Below are positions 34,530-46,377 of a DNA stretch of 64,000 nt, piece by piece; within the stretch, counting starts at the first letter, position 1, and each line of letters begins with the position of its first letter. The stretch comes from Engraulis encrasicolus. Its lineage: Eukaryota > Chordata > Actinopteri > Clupeiformes > Engraulidae. Position numbers and translations under genes: made by a program. The notes beneath the pieces are model-generated. The model was given only the letters and a program-made list of their open reading frames with translations, did not search any database and was not told the DNA's origin. The stretch lies in NCBI RefSeq assembly GCF_034702125.1, contig NC_085878.1, positions 19,205,057-19,269,056 on the forward strand, in the 5' to 3' direction.

Positions 34530-35621
34530 GGAAATACTGGTACCTGGAGATCTGGGGGTGAACACAGAAAGAAAGAGTGTGTGGGGTTGTTTCCCAAACA
34601 CCACCACCATCTTGGGATGTGAGCCATCCGAAGCAATGGCTCCTGACAATTTTCGCAGTAGCTTCTTGCAAACAACCTCTCCAGGGAGCTCCATAGTGCA
34701 CTGAGTAAAATATTTATTTTCTCTTTCCCATTCACCTTCCATTCTCTAGTAGTAACAGACAGTTGTTGCACGGCATGCTATAACACTGTGTGTTTACCTC
34801 ATGTGCAATCCACCAAAGCTTTTGAATACTCACTCACTTCACTCACTCACTCACTCACTCACATATGCTCGTGTTGTGCCTCTCTCACATTTTCCGCCGA
34901 CCTGATGCTCCCTTGAATTCCAGATCAGATTGAGCTTGACAAGCACATCCACGACGGCGGAGCTAAAAGCAATCATTCCCCCTCCGCTCTAGCAAGGAGG
35001 CAATGCAGCTTGACTGCATATGCATGTGGTCTGTGCAGTGTGCGGTGGAAACATCTCTCATGGCCAATATTTGCACCTCAAAGAGGAGAGGACTGCGAGG
35101 ACCTAAAGAGCTGTCTGACCCTGTAAATTCAGCCCGATCACAGAGTGTGTGGTCTGTCAAATTCTTCTGCTTTAAAAAATAAATAAATTGTTTGCTAAGG
35201 GAAGAAGCCCTGGATGCAACAGGGAAACGCCAGACGTGCATGCATGAATACTTAAAACCACTTGTGTCCCTGTGGAAGATCCATAGCCACTCCTGCAGTA
35301 TGTCTGTACCAGATTATTCAACAACCATAGCGTGTGATAGACCCCTGATAAGTTATGCATTACAATTAAAAATATATAATATTAAAGAATATATATAATA
35401 ATAATATTAATTATTGTCTCATATAAGCTGCACTGCTGCCTTAAGTTTGTAAGTAACTCAATGTGAGGCTTATATTTGTGTCAACTATTTGTGGAAACTT
35501 ACTTTTTAAAGATTAACTGGCTGGAAAGTTTTAGAGTGTAGTACCAGTCAAAAGTTTTAGAACACCCTATTTTTCCAGATATTTATTGCACTTGAAGTTA
35601 TAGACATCCAATAGCTTGACA
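34363..35621. other. 1.26-kb segment of copy A replaced in copy B
   Basis: Copy A has a CGCA/CA array (34,369-34,528), about 1 kb of unique sequence with no recognised gene, and the left end of a Tc1-like element. Copy B has an unrelated 585-bp segment (59,067-59,651) at the same place. Confidence 0.85.
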
Positions 35622-36001
35622 TGGTACAAAGGTCAGTTCTAAACAGCTATGTGGCAGGGGATTATGGATAGCTTCTCGCCCAGTAAATTGGTGTAGAACA
35701 CAGCTTGCTGTCAAAGGTCTCTACTTTGATAAGTCAAGAGTTTAGATTACATTTATATTTCCCCTATTCTCTCCTTAGCTTTGAATAATACTTAATATAA
35801 TTCCTTGTAATGTAGGCCTACTGTCTAGAAATTCATTCCACAGTTACTTTTTCAAACATTTAACAGCTGATTTGTTATTTACATTCATTTCAGAGAGCAA
35901 TGACACAATAAGCTGTGCTTAAATTAGAAGTCATTAAATATGCTGAAGTCTCCAGAAAATGTATGGAGGGGTGGTGTTCCAAAACTTTTGACCTGTAGTG
36001 T
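35537..36001. mobile_element. Tc1/mariner-like MITE
   Basis: The left end TACCAGTCAAAAGTTTTAGAACACC is matched, inverted, by the right end GGTGTTCCAAAACTTTTGACCTGTA (35,973-35,997). The GTCAAAAGTTTTAGAACACC core is typical of fish Tc1-like termini. The 465-bp element has no transposase. In copy B only the right end survives (about 60,310-60,340). Confidence 0.78.
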
Positions 36002-37265
36002 GATTATTTACAATAATAGCTATAGTTTCATGTCATTTAGCTGTGATGTTTCACGCAGGAGATCTGTTCATGTGAAGTTCAGACAATCATCACCACTGTC
36101 TCCAGCTAAGGCAGCATCATGCTCCGTCTAGTGATGCAGTGATGTTTTTGACCCACTGTGTTGAAACAAAAGGCCTGTCCTCAGTTACCCACAATGCAGT
36201 GCGTCTACTCTACCCCGGCACAGCAAGCGAGCTCTTTGAGCTGCCACGGTTGTCGCAGCCTAACCAGAAGGGCTAATTTAAAACCCATTTGAAGCCAAGC
36301 AGTGCAGCAGCCCTGGGAGGTGCTGGGTAGACGAGTCAGGCAGAGAGAGAAACCACTTTTCTTTTGACAAACGTTTGCTGCCCCTAGCTTACAGATTCTG
36401 TTTTAGACAGGCGTGCCCCCAGCATAACACAACTCCTGCTTAGCATGCAGATAGTGACGTCTCGTAAAACTCGGGCAAGCTGGCACTATAGACAAGCCTG
36501 TCTCCAGCAGCCCAAACGTCTTGTGGAGTCACTGAAGATTCTCACATATCAGCCAAATCTGCTGTTCACCATCCTCACAAAACACAAGATGTGGGAAATT
36601 AGTAAGACCCTAACATATGTTATTACATTGTGTACTGCCTGAGTAGTGAAACGTGTTGTGACACATTAGTAGTTGTAGGCCTATGTCATGGGCAAATTTA
36701 TACAGGCTGATATGTGTAAGATACAATGTGTAGTGACGCATAATGGTTTCTGCATGAAGATGATCAAAGCATGCATGCATGTGCAATGTCCATTTGTAGT
36801 ATTTTGTGGCATCATTTACAGTCTGTCATCGTCTGCAGTCTCTGTCCTTCAAATCCCTCCAAAAACCTTACAACCACAGAACTAAAACACCCAAAAAGTA
36901 TTTGTTTATAAAAGTTGTTGGGCCTAATACTTGTTCAAACTCTTCCGTATATCCGTTTTAATGAAGCCAATTAATGCTAGCATATTTGTTGCAGACTTTC
37001 TGCTTTTTGTTGTTTTATAGGGTCCTTTAAGCCTGATTTCAGCACATTTGACTTCGTTATGAGCAAACAACACATACCATAGCCTTTAATTTCCCCTCAT
37101 TAAGCCTGAAAACTTTTCTTGATGTGAATAACATCCACTCAGCCCTGCTGTCAAAAGTGGGAAAATTTGCTGAACCCTCTAAAAAGCTGCACAAAACAGT
37201 GCTAAATATGATTGCCCCTCCCTGCCCTGTGTGGTATGCAGATCATTATTCAAACATGTGCACCC

Positions 37266-37269
<4 letters not shown>
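36002..37269. other. Single-copy sequence shared by both copies, no gene recognised
   Basis: Aligned with about 60,341-61,618. The portion 36,040-36,440 (for example GCAAGCGAGCTCTTTGAGCT) is nearly identical in the two copies. No supported reading frame. Confidence 0.4.

Positions 37270-37306
<37 letters not shown>
37270..37306. repeat. (GA)n array, copy A
   Basis: Pure GA units. The copy B array at 61,619-61,678 is longer and has a GGGG interruption. Confidence 0.95.
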
Positions 37307-37309
<3 letters not shown>

Positions 37310-37537
37310 CAGGGGCCTTGCGTAACGTAATCCCTTTGAGGTGGGCTACTGTATGGCCATCCCCAGATGAATATTTCATAAATAGTCTCTACATCTGTCA
37401 TGCTCCCGATCCTCCTCCATCCCCAAAACATATCCGCTCCTCTTGTCTGAATGCCCTTCACTTAACTTATGCCTCCGAGTGTCTCCAACTGTGGAGGGAA
37501 AGCAGCTGCTTTACGGGAAGCGAAAATGTCGATGACC

Positions 37538-38224
37538 AAAACCCGCTTCATCAATCGGTCCACACCCCCGCACCTGCTTTGGTCAGCTTGAGCCAATGTC
37601 CGCCAACACACTGTCATGGGTCGGCATCCAGGATTGGCCTCGGGGAGACATAGGGCCCGGGCACTTTTGGCTTAAAGGGGCCCCTCATAATTAGTGGCAA
37701 AGAACTGACTCACCGGTTGCCCCCGCACCCTCGTGGGCCCCTATTTTCAGAAATGTAAAACAAAAAATATGTATATACACACTGTATGAATATATTTTTC
37801 CACATTTCTGAAAATAGGGGTCCACGAGGGTGCAGGGTCCAGCCCTGCCGGCATCTCCATGTTGCGGACAGGGCAGCATCCGGGGAGACAGAGAAGACAC
37901 AGCCTGATGGATTCTCCTGCAGCTCCAGGCATCAACTCCTCCCTCCCTCTCTCCCTCTCCTGGCTTTGCAGCGGGGCAGGCGGAGGAGGAGGAACAACTA
38001 ATATGGCTTATCCCTGGCCGCGGGTGGGAGGAGCGGAAGCAGCTGAGCTCATTACGGCTAAACTCCTCAGATTCAACTTCATTCACTCTCTTGTGGAGCA
38101 CAATAAAAACCCTCCACACCACACCCCCATCCCTTTCCCCTTCCACCAGCCCCAGCCCCAGCCACTTCGCCGGTCTTTGTAGGGTGGAAGGAGGGAGAGC
38201 CGCTGGGATTTGAACGCCCACGTC
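37538..38224. other. 687-bp block present only in copy A
   Basis: Copy B joins GATGACC directly to AGATTTTCACGACACC. The block contains a 35-bp near-perfect inverted repeat (37,722-37,756 with 37,802-37,836, 44-base AT-rich loop) and a 45-bp stretch (38,093-38,137) identical to 40,902-40,946. No reading frame with recognisable domains. Confidence 0.88.
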
Positions 38225-38952
38225 AGATTTTCACGACACCGATCCATCCAGGGCCCCTTTGCGTCTCCTAGTAAGGCGTTGATTTGGGAGCCCCTTCACG
38301 CTCTCCCAGCACAGGTCTTAATGCAGCATTGGGAGGGCTTAACACATGTCGGGGCTACTAAAACCTTGGAAGAAATAGAAAAATGCATTATTCTAAAGCG
38401 CGGCCAGAGAGGTGTAACGTCGTAGCAATGCGGGGGCTGAAATAGACCTCGCAGGGGAGTCGCGGGGGCAGATGGTGCTGGGATCCTTGGCAATCTCATT
38501 CTAGAATTCACACAGACAGAGCTTATTATTTCATAGATGACAAATGACAGTTTGGGGAGCTATCTGGCGGATTTAATAAGCTGTTTTGATTTATGGTGCA
38601 TTCAACAGTGAGGGCTAAGGCCTAAAAATATGTCCAAACAACCCTGCATGCAGCCCTAACTTCACCCCCACGCACATGTCACGCTGACAAGGGCAAAGGA
38701 AATGGGCAGGAATGAATGGCGGAGACAGAATGTGCAGCAGGGTTTGAGAGAGTTGGAAGCTCAACAAATACCCAACTTTCTTCTTTCTTGGTCTGCCTCT
38801 GTGTGATCTTCACATACAATTTCAGTTCAAACCGAAGGAGTAATTTACATAAGCAAGTTACGTCTTTTTACACGACTATTTATATCTTTGAATTCCCCTT
38901 ACATACAGTAACCAGACAGAAAATACATTGAGAAAAGCGAGTTAAGTGTTAA

Positions 38953-39311
38953 AGGGACACTGTGCAGGAAATGGTCAAAAAAGGTACTGCAACTATGTTG
39001 CTCATTGAAACTGGGCTGCCTATTACCAAATTTGATCTTTACTTGAAAGTTTACGGAGTAATACACATATATTTTCTAGTACGGTCCAAGTACAGTCATT
39101 TTTGCAGCCAAAAATGGCAATTTTTGGAAATTCAAAATGGCGGACCATGGAGAAGATCCCCCTTTTCATGTGTGAAAAGTGCAATTTTTCCAGTCATAAT
39201 GAATACTTGGAATTTGATGCTGGTGGTAAGTATTCATGAAAAAGGTAACATTAGTGAATGGGCAGCATGAATTCTGGAAATAAACAACTAAAAATCTCAC
39301 ACAGTGTCCCT
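38953..39311. mobile_element. TTAA-flanked MITE (piggyBac-like), copy A only
   Basis: TTAA at 38,949-38,952 and 39,312-39,315 brackets a 359-bp element. Its ends AGGGACACTGTG and CACAGTGTCCCT are perfect 12-bp inverted repeats. TTAA target duplication is the hallmark of piggyBac. Copy B has the empty site GTGGTAAGGTTTG at about 62,794-62,806. Confidence 0.87.
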
Positions 39312-39315
39312 TTAA

Positions 39316-40781
39316 GGTTTCTGGATGGTGGTGTACAGTAAATAGGTCATGAAACAGCTGTTGGACACATCTCACGGTGGTGATTTATTTCTGCAAGCTG
39401 AGCTTCTCCTTCTCACGGTGCCATCTCCGTGTTGCTTGGAACAATGGGAGCGAATGGGCCCCATCCATCTTAAATGGCTTTGCGGGACAAATTGCTCCTT
39501 CAGTAAAATGGCTGTAGAACAGCAGAGAAACACAGAAATGCCTCTCTCACTCTCGCTCTCTCATCCCATTCACATCTTTACAGGCTTTATCCTGAGATCA
39601 TGCTGATACAAAAGGGGATTGCACAACAAGAGACCATGTTGAGGAAAACAGATTTTTTACTATGAGAAACTTTCAAAACCAATATTGAACCACAAATGAC
39701 TTAATAATGAATTACTGATTGGGGATATTAGGGACAGTAGACTTTTTTTTTACAGCCAGATATATTGTGTGAAACATAAAAGACAGTAAAGTGATTGAAA
39801 ATGACAAAGGGGATGATGTTCAAACAAAGAAAAACCAACAAGACCCACATCACATTGGTCACCAAGGAAAAGAAAAGGTAGGCACAATAGAACAATCAAA
39901 CTTCAAAAGGCAATGACATTTCAAAAACTAAAAGAAAACCCCCACAATTTTCGAGGAGTAGAATCCCTTAAAGAAGGGCACACTGCCGCTGACACAGCAC
40001 CTGAGGCCGACCTCAACCATGCCCTCACCATGGAGACCAAAGAGGAATTGGTTAGGTGGAGAAAAACAAGTAGAGTTTCCAATAGCCAAGAGCAAGAGGA
40101 ATCGCTCCAGTATAAACGAGCAGTTCAGAGGGGGAGAAAATGAAGATTTGCAGACTATAAATGGATGACACAGCAAAGTATGGTGGAGAGACCATGAGGT
40201 GGCTTGAAGGGACAAAAATAGATGGGGCTCATTTTTATGGATGGCCCTTGGTAGAAGTGGGGGAGGAAGGGAAGTCTGTGCAAGTTTAAGTGTGTGATGC
40301 GGCTGCATTTCCTTGCATTGTCCTATGGTTGGTTACCAAGGCTCAACTGGCTAAAGTCCTGGTCTAAGCCTTCGCCCCCCAGTGCAGCAATTCGCACAGT
40401 AAATTCAAAGTAAATAGCTGGATTAAGGAAGGGGTTGGGAGCTATTGCCAGCACTCACTCAGTTATTCTCTGCAGAGACTTGGGAGCTCAACTTTCTTAT
40501 ATGGCTGTGCATCACACCCTCCTACCTTTCCCCTCAACCTATGTCACTCAACTCTCTCTATCCACAGCTTCCTGCTCACTTTACCTTTCCTCCATAGTTA
40601 ATACCGTCTTCCCTCCGCCGACACCTTCCTCCAAATGAATAATTATGGGCCGAGCTGAGCAGTGCTCTGCCGAGTGTGAAGGCGCTCGGCGAGGAGAAGT
40701 GAGACGACCGGGTCCCTGATGAGGTGGAGCTGAGAAGGGCCACGCTACAGTTCACTCCTCACCATGCCACCCACAGAAAGA
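39316..40781. other. Single-copy sequence, no gene recognised
   Basis: Shared with copy B (62,801-63,966) except for about 265 bases (39,960-40,223) found only in copy A. Short frames have no recognisable domains. Conserved words such as CCAAATGAATAATTATGGGC near 40,632 are identical in both copies. Confidence 0.4.
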
Positions 40782-40793
40782 GGGAAAGAGAGG

Positions 40794-40871
<78 letters not shown>
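40782..40871. repeat. (GA)n array at the right limit of copy A
   Basis: About 36 pure GA units after a GGGAAAGAGAGGGG lead-in. Copy B reaches the same array at the end of the window, so I cannot see whether similarity continues past it. Confidence 0.95.
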
Positions 40872-40874
<3 letters not shown>

Positions 40875-41132
40875 TAAGTAGGAAAAGAGAAACAATATTA
40901 GGTGGAGCACAATAAAAACCCTCCACACCACACCCCCATCCCTTTCATGGTGGAGAGAGGGTGAAGAAGATGAATCTGTAAAGAGATATAGTGAGAAAAA
41001 GGGAGAGAAGGAGAAAGGCCGGAGATATGTTTGTTGTGTGCATGTAATTTTGCATGTAACCGCCTGCGTCCGAGTGCACATACGTACTTCCTTCAGGACG
41101 ACTGGAGCAGTTAACACGATAGTGGAGGTATC
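40872..41132. other. Unique sequence after copy A, no gene recognised
   Basis: Apart from the 45-bp stretch (40,902-40,946) repeated at 38,093-38,137, I see nothing identifiable. Confidence 0.45.
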
Positions 41133-41140
41133 TTCTAGGG

Positions 41141-41354
41141 CAGTGGTTCCCAACCTATGGGCTGGGGCCCACTGGTGGGCCCTGAGGGTATTCCAAGTGG
41201 GCCTTGAAATCATTTTCCAAAAATAATAATCATATTTTGGTGTGTGTTGCTGTTGATATATTTGAGTTTTATTCTTAATTGGGTCAGAGGTGGGACCCGA
41301 ACATTTTTGACAATTTCGAGTGGGCCCCAAGTTGAAAAAGGTTGGGAACCCCTG
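41141..41354. mobile_element. Short hAT-type MITE
   Basis: The ends CAGTGGTTCCCAACCT and AGGTTGGGAACCCCTG form inverted repeats of about 16 bp. Target duplication TTCTAGGG (41,133-41,140) and TTCTTGGG (41,355-41,362), 7 of 8 matching. The body is 214 bp and non-coding. The CAGTGGTTCCCAACC terminus is characteristic of hAT elements in vertebrates. Confidence 0.9.
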
Positions 41355-41362
41355 TTCTTGGG

Positions 41363-42280
41363 GGCATATAGCCAACGGAGCTCTCATTAATGTTTTCCAC
41401 CATTGTTTGACTCTACCTCGAAATCAACATGGAAATTTGGAAGATCGCCTTTCGCTGTTTTGTCAATATTGCACCGTACGTACACGTCAGGTACACATTG
41501 TGACTGGTGCTTTGCACGGCAACGCGTTCATGCACTTCAAGTGCATGTGCACATGTATCCCACAGCAAGCATAACCCTTGGCCTAAAACTAAGAGGGTGG
41601 AAAGAGTCAATCAAAGCTTTTGGTGGGATGCGGGAGTGCAGAGAGTGGAGGAAAGTTGAGAAAGAGGACAGAGGGGCAGAGTGGAGAGAATGCAGAGTAG
41701 AAGAAAGTTTAAAAGAAGGAGGGGTGGAGTATAAATCAGAGGAGAGAGAGGGGGCAATGGCAGAGGAGAGAATGCATAAGAAGAAATGAGAGAACGTGTG
41801 GGCGATATGCAAGGAGATGGGTTGAGAAGAGAGAGAGCTGTGTGAGGACAGCAAAGGAGAGAAGCGAGAGGGGCATGACAGAAGAAGAAAAAAGAACGAT
41901 AGAAAGACAGTAGAGGAATGAAGAACGAGGGGGTGAGGAATGTATAAACTATACTGCTGAATTGTAGGACGCAGTAACTCGAAAATGGTCGAAATTGAGT
42001 TTAGACTGGAAATGGGCTTTAAAATACCTCCTTTGTCTTGTGTAAAACAATTTGGTTCAACTTTGTACCGTTTCAGAGAAGAATCAAGGCGAAAATGCAA
42101 AAACTAACTACAACAAGTCCGACAGGCGGACAACAGATGCGTCCGTCTATGCCCGTTCTGAACCTTTTTTGCCCAAACGCCCCCTTGGCCTCCTCATAAC
42201 CTGTCAAGGCAATTTATCAATAAGCCTACCATGTACTGTATAAGCCTGGATTTGAAAAAGTACCATAGGATTTCAACAGT
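41363..42280. other. GA-rich unique sequence, no gene recognised
   Basis: From 41,580 to 41,940 the plus strand is purine-rich, giving a long but compositionally biased minus-strand frame (Ser/Leu/Phe). I do not consider it coding. Confidence 0.45.
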
Positions 42281-42360
42281 GTTGGGCAATTTACTGAAAA
42301 ACTGTAATGCATTGCTGATTACATGTTACTGTCTTTTCAAAATAATCCCTTACACTACAT
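42281..42360. repeat. Fragment of a dispersed repeat (TGTTGGGCAA...GATTACATGTTACTG)
   Basis: CAGTGTTGGGCAATTTACTG followed by TAATGCATTGCTGATTACATG resembles a very common teleost repeat with a TGTTGGG start and alternating ATTACA words. Only about 80 bases are recognisable. The superfamily is not assigned. Confidence 0.45.
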
Positions 42361-42458
42361 TTAGCAATGTGGGGACCTAAGGCGAATTTAGCTTAGGGGG
42401 GCCATCGGTCCATCCCATATCACATTTTTTTTAACATAAAATCTCTATTTTTGTTAGG

Positions 42459-42481
42459 TTTTTTTTTTTTTTTTAAATCAC

Positions 42482-42507
<26 letters not shown>
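42459..42507. repeat. Poly-T tracts
   Basis: Two T-runs, about 17 and about 24 long, separated by AAATCAC. Confidence 0.9.
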
Positions 42508-42514
<7 letters not shown>

Positions 42515-42619
42515 AACATAAAAAACAGGCAAACATTACAACCCTTTCTGGACAGATTTCAATGAATAGGCTATTTGCAATTTTGCATAGGCCTACATTA
42601 AATAAACTAAAATGTGAAA

Positions 42620-42871
42620 TTCTCTTTTCACTTTAATATGAGAGCAGTGATGTCCCCCCCTCACTGAAGTGTTATTTCATGTGTGAGCATGATGCTGTCA
42701 CCTATTTGAAGTGACGTTGATGTTGGATTTCATGGAATACTTTTAAATGCCGCTTTGGGAAGAAAACAGAGTAGGCGACAGGTGAACTGTATTTCTGTCA
42801 AAACAGTGGTTTGCAGGCGTTTGCGTTTTCACGTGGATATTGTCTTCGTGGACCGTAACAGACAAACCGTA
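42620..42871. mobile_element. Diverged partial copy of the 20,946 hAT element, opposite orientation
   Basis: CTTTTCACTTTAATATGAG, GAAGTGTTATTTCATGTGTG, GCTGTCACCTATTTGAAG and TTTTCACGTGGAT...GTCTTCGTGGAC appear here in the same order as in the reverse complement of 21,572-21,794, with many substitutions. The ends of the element are not found, so it is a fragment. Confidence 0.8.
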
Positions 42872-44790
42872 AGTTCCATAAACTAATCAATGAGACATTG
42901 GCTACGTGTACATGATGTTTTTTAAGTCCGATTTAATAAATGCGATTTAAATAGATCGGATTAAGAGTTATTTTGCGATGTGTATACATGGCACTTTCAC
43001 TTAAATGCGATTAAACGTCTGGGGAAAATAAAGCATTGCGATTGGACTGAGGACGCACGTGCTGAGCGAGCCAAATAAGGCACGGGGGCGTGGTTCAATG
43101 CCACCGAGATGCAGGTCATCTTCCCCACGAAAATCGTTGCCTCAGGCGGACTGAAATCACAACATTTCCCCCTTTCTCCCTGGATCATTTACAATGCTAC
43201 ATTAGCTACCCTGTTAGCATAGAAAAACGAGTGGTCAAATGGTAATGTGGAGTAACTTTGTTGTGCTTCATTACTTCGTGGGGCACTTTTACATCAATAT
43301 ATGGAAGCCACAACATTTATAGTCGCTTAGGGACTTTAAATTAAGCAAAACTTTCATGTGAAAATCAACAGGAAGTGCCGCCATATTTTTCTCACTGGCA
43401 AAGAGCACGGTTGGTTTGCACGCATGAGCTCCAGGCCAAAACTGAGCGACTGCCACCTTGTGGACACAAGAGGGAATCACAGGAGGGAATCACAATTCAG
43501 AAACGCATCACGGGAGGGAAACACATCACGGGAGGGCGGACGGACGGACGGAGGGACGGACGGACGGACGGACGGACGGACACCAAAGCCTCTTATAGAG
43601 ATGTGTGGGACGCATCTAAAAACTGATGTTACTGCGCTTTTTTGTTTTAAGAGGTTACGTCTTGCAATCCATTAAGTCACGTGTAGTTTCTGCACTTATC
43701 ATTGAAGCAGTTGTTTGGGAGTAGACAGTAAGCCCATACGACTTCATTGCGAGCGTCGACGTTGCGCAACGGACGTCAGCGAGAACTTGTTGTCACGATG
43801 TGGGTGTTATTAAATACAGCGCATTTAAAGTCGGCCACAAATATGAACGAGACGATGAGCTCGCACCGGTTTGCTCTACTAACACACCACGTGTGAGGAG
43901 TGGGGGGACAGGCAGTGAGGAGGAGCTGAAGTGGGGACCTGCGCAAACTTGTGTAGAGGTGTGAGACAAGACCCATATACACACGTGAGTGAGTTGTTGA
44001 CCAACCAGTTCATGGGCGCGTGACCTCGGAGGCAGTCCGCCGACGAGCGCCGACGAGCGTTGAAGGGGATAAGCAACTGCAGAGGTTGCAAGATCTGACT
44101 GCAGCCGCATTCATCCCGCGATAGTTTTACACCATGTGACATGTCACCTCGTCAACGCAACGTCGACGAAATTTCGAAGTTTGACAGGAAATCTAACCGT
44201 CATGCAGCATTTTCTATCCAGGGTGCATTGCTGTCTAAATGCGCATGCATGCGTTAACACATCTCGATCGCACCTAGTAATACCACAACAGAACACAGTA
44301 ACTTCATTTTTCAGGTGAAAAGTCATGAGAAAGTATTTTTTTTGTGTGTGTGAATTTCCACCATAAAAAGTATTATGGAAGTGTCATCTCCACTTTACTT
44401 CCAACACAGTTGCCTGGCCAGAAAGGAAACTGGGAAGCCTTTTTTCTCAGTTTACCAGTAAGCTGATCTACTGCGTTCAGAGGGCAGTATACAGGCTGGA
44501 ATATGCTTGTCGTTCGGTACGGTATATGTGCATAATTGTGCTTCCATGCGTATTTTATGACCATTTAGCGCATGGTAGCTCACTTAAACGGAAGGTAATG
44601 TGACAAGTACTTGCATGGTGCAATATTGACACAACCGCGAGTGCTGTCTTCTGAAAAATCAGAGAAGTCAGTGACAGTTGAGGTCACGGTAGAGTAAAGC
44701 AATGGTGGACAATTCAGAGGTAATTGACTACCACCACTGCCCTAGATGATGCCTCTAATATCATGAGTAATGCTCTGACAGTTCTGCTAC
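42872..44790. other. No gene recognised
   Basis: The stretch 42,905-43,160 has repeated CGATTTAA and GATTAA words and may be another old dispersed repeat. From 43,740 to 44,200 the sequence is relatively CpG-rich (CGAGCGTCGACGTTGCGCAACGG) with no promoter I can define. Short frames are unsupported. Confidence 0.4.
43535..43582. repeat. (GGAC)n microsatellite
   Basis: About 12 GGAC units with one GGAG variant. Just before it are short repeats of AGGGAATCACAGG / CATCACGGGAGGG. Confidence 0.93.
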
Positions 44791-45179
44791 ATGCGTTGAG
44801 CACTTGTTTTGTGCAGCATTAGGGAAGTGTTAGAGGCTCCAAGAGAAGAGGATCCACAGCTCTTGCTCTCTTTTCTATGGGCTGGACCTTCTGATATGAA
44901 AGAGTTTGACTTAACCTCAACCAGACCACAGCAGAGGGAGGGAGACAGGGAGGCGAAAGGAGATAGAGGCACTCCAAAAAAGGGAAAAAGGGAGAGAGGG
45001 TGATGGCTTGAATTAAACAGGCATATGAAGAAAAGAGAATCCAAGAGCCATGGGCAAAAGACAGAGCAAAGAGGCGGGGAAAGATTAAGGTAAAAGAGTA
45101 AAAGATAAGGAGAATGAGGAAACAAGGAAGAGAGAAGATGAACAAGATATAGTGGGTGGAGAGAGACAAAGAGGAGTGG

Positions 45180-45252
45180 GCGTGTGTGCGTGTGTGTCTG
45201 TGTGCATGTGTGTGAATGTGTGTGCATGCGTGTGTGTGTGTCTGTGTGTGTC

Positions 45253-45285
<33 letters not shown>

Positions 45286-45332
45286 AAGAAAGAAAGAAAG
45301 AAAGAGAGAGAAAGAAAGAGAGACAGAAGGAG
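45180..45332. repeat. TG compound, (GA)n and (GAAA)n arrays
   Basis: TG/GCATG units to about 45,251, then GA, GAAA and GACAGA units. The sequence before it (44,791-45,179) is GA-rich and without a recognised gene. Confidence 0.92.
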
Positions 45333-45412
45333 AGAGAGATGGAATGGCAGACAGGCCGGGTGGGCGGGTGTCTGCGTGTCTCCAGACAGGCGGCGTGTTG
45401 AGTGTTGAGATG

Positions 45413-45413
45413 G

Positions 45414-45512
<99 letters not shown>
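45413..45512. repeat. (GGCA)n array, 25 units
   Basis: About 100 bases of uninterrupted GGCA repeat. The long Pro-Ala-Cys-Leu frame on the minus strand (45,623-44,787) is mostly this repeat plus the neighbouring GA tract. Confidence 0.98.
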
Positions 45513-46276
45513 CCGCTGCTGAGGAGCTGATAAGGAGCTCAGAGCAGAGTAGCATTCTGGGACACCGGCAGGGGAGTAGAAGCATCCGAGCAGCCTGACA
45601 TCCCAGCCAATCACATCGCACAAAACAATTTCATCTCCCTCCCCTGGCCAATCATATCACACAAACAATTCCATCTCCCTGCAAGCCTACCCCCACCACC
45701 CAATCTCCACCCTCTTCACTCACCGCCCCCTCACTCAGTCCACTCCACCAAGCCCTCAAATTGTCATTATTAGCCTCAATAATAATGCTGGGGGAGGCCG
45801 TGGTGTGGTGCTGCAGAGTGCAGACACAGGGCCGGCTCCAGTGCTGTGGGGGTGGGGGAGCTGTGGTGTGGGGTGGGAGGGTACAGCCACAGAGCCCTCA
45901 GTGCCACAGCACCAGGCCAGCCTTGCTGGGAGCGAAGCCAGCCAGCCAGCCAGCCATCTCTGGCAGTGGGCTGCACCACTGGCCCTTTACTGCACTGGGG
46001 TTGTGTGATGTGGAGGATTCCCCGCCCATGCCTTCGGAAATCTTCATTAAGTCGGCACACCAATATATTGGCCGGCCACCAGAGGCATAGAGAGATCTCA
46101 CGGGTAAAAGGAAAAAAACCCACCAGATGCATTATTCATATCCACTGAGCTGAGCAAAAGACTGACGCGCAAAACCGTCACTCTCCCCTTTTTTCCCCCT
46201 CGAATCCCCGGAGGCTGTGGACTTTATGAATGGTAAAATCACAGGAGACTGAAGCTTCCAGTAACAGAGACAGAGT
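45513..46276. other. No gene recognised
   Basis: Contains two similar short units, CCAATCACATCGCACAAAACAATTTCATCTCCCT and CCAATCATATCACACAAACAATTCCATCTCCCT (about 45,606-45,680), a small tandem duplication, and a GC-rich part at 45,790-45,960. No supported frame. Confidence 0.4.
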
Positions 46277-46301
46277 GAATGAGAGAGAGAGAGAGTGAGA
46301 C

Positions 46302-46376
<75 letters not shown>
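46277..46376. repeat. (GA)n array
   Basis: GA units with two GTGAGACAGACA interruptions, then about 34 pure units. Confidence 0.96.

Positions 46377-46377
<1 letters not shown>

Noticed and set aside
44787..45623. 278-codon minus-strand frame with Ala-Cys-Leu-Pro repeats (also 27,625-28,107 and 52,042-52,805)
   Set aside because: The frame consists of the GGCA array and GA-rich flanks. The repeat lengths of four and two keep several frames open.
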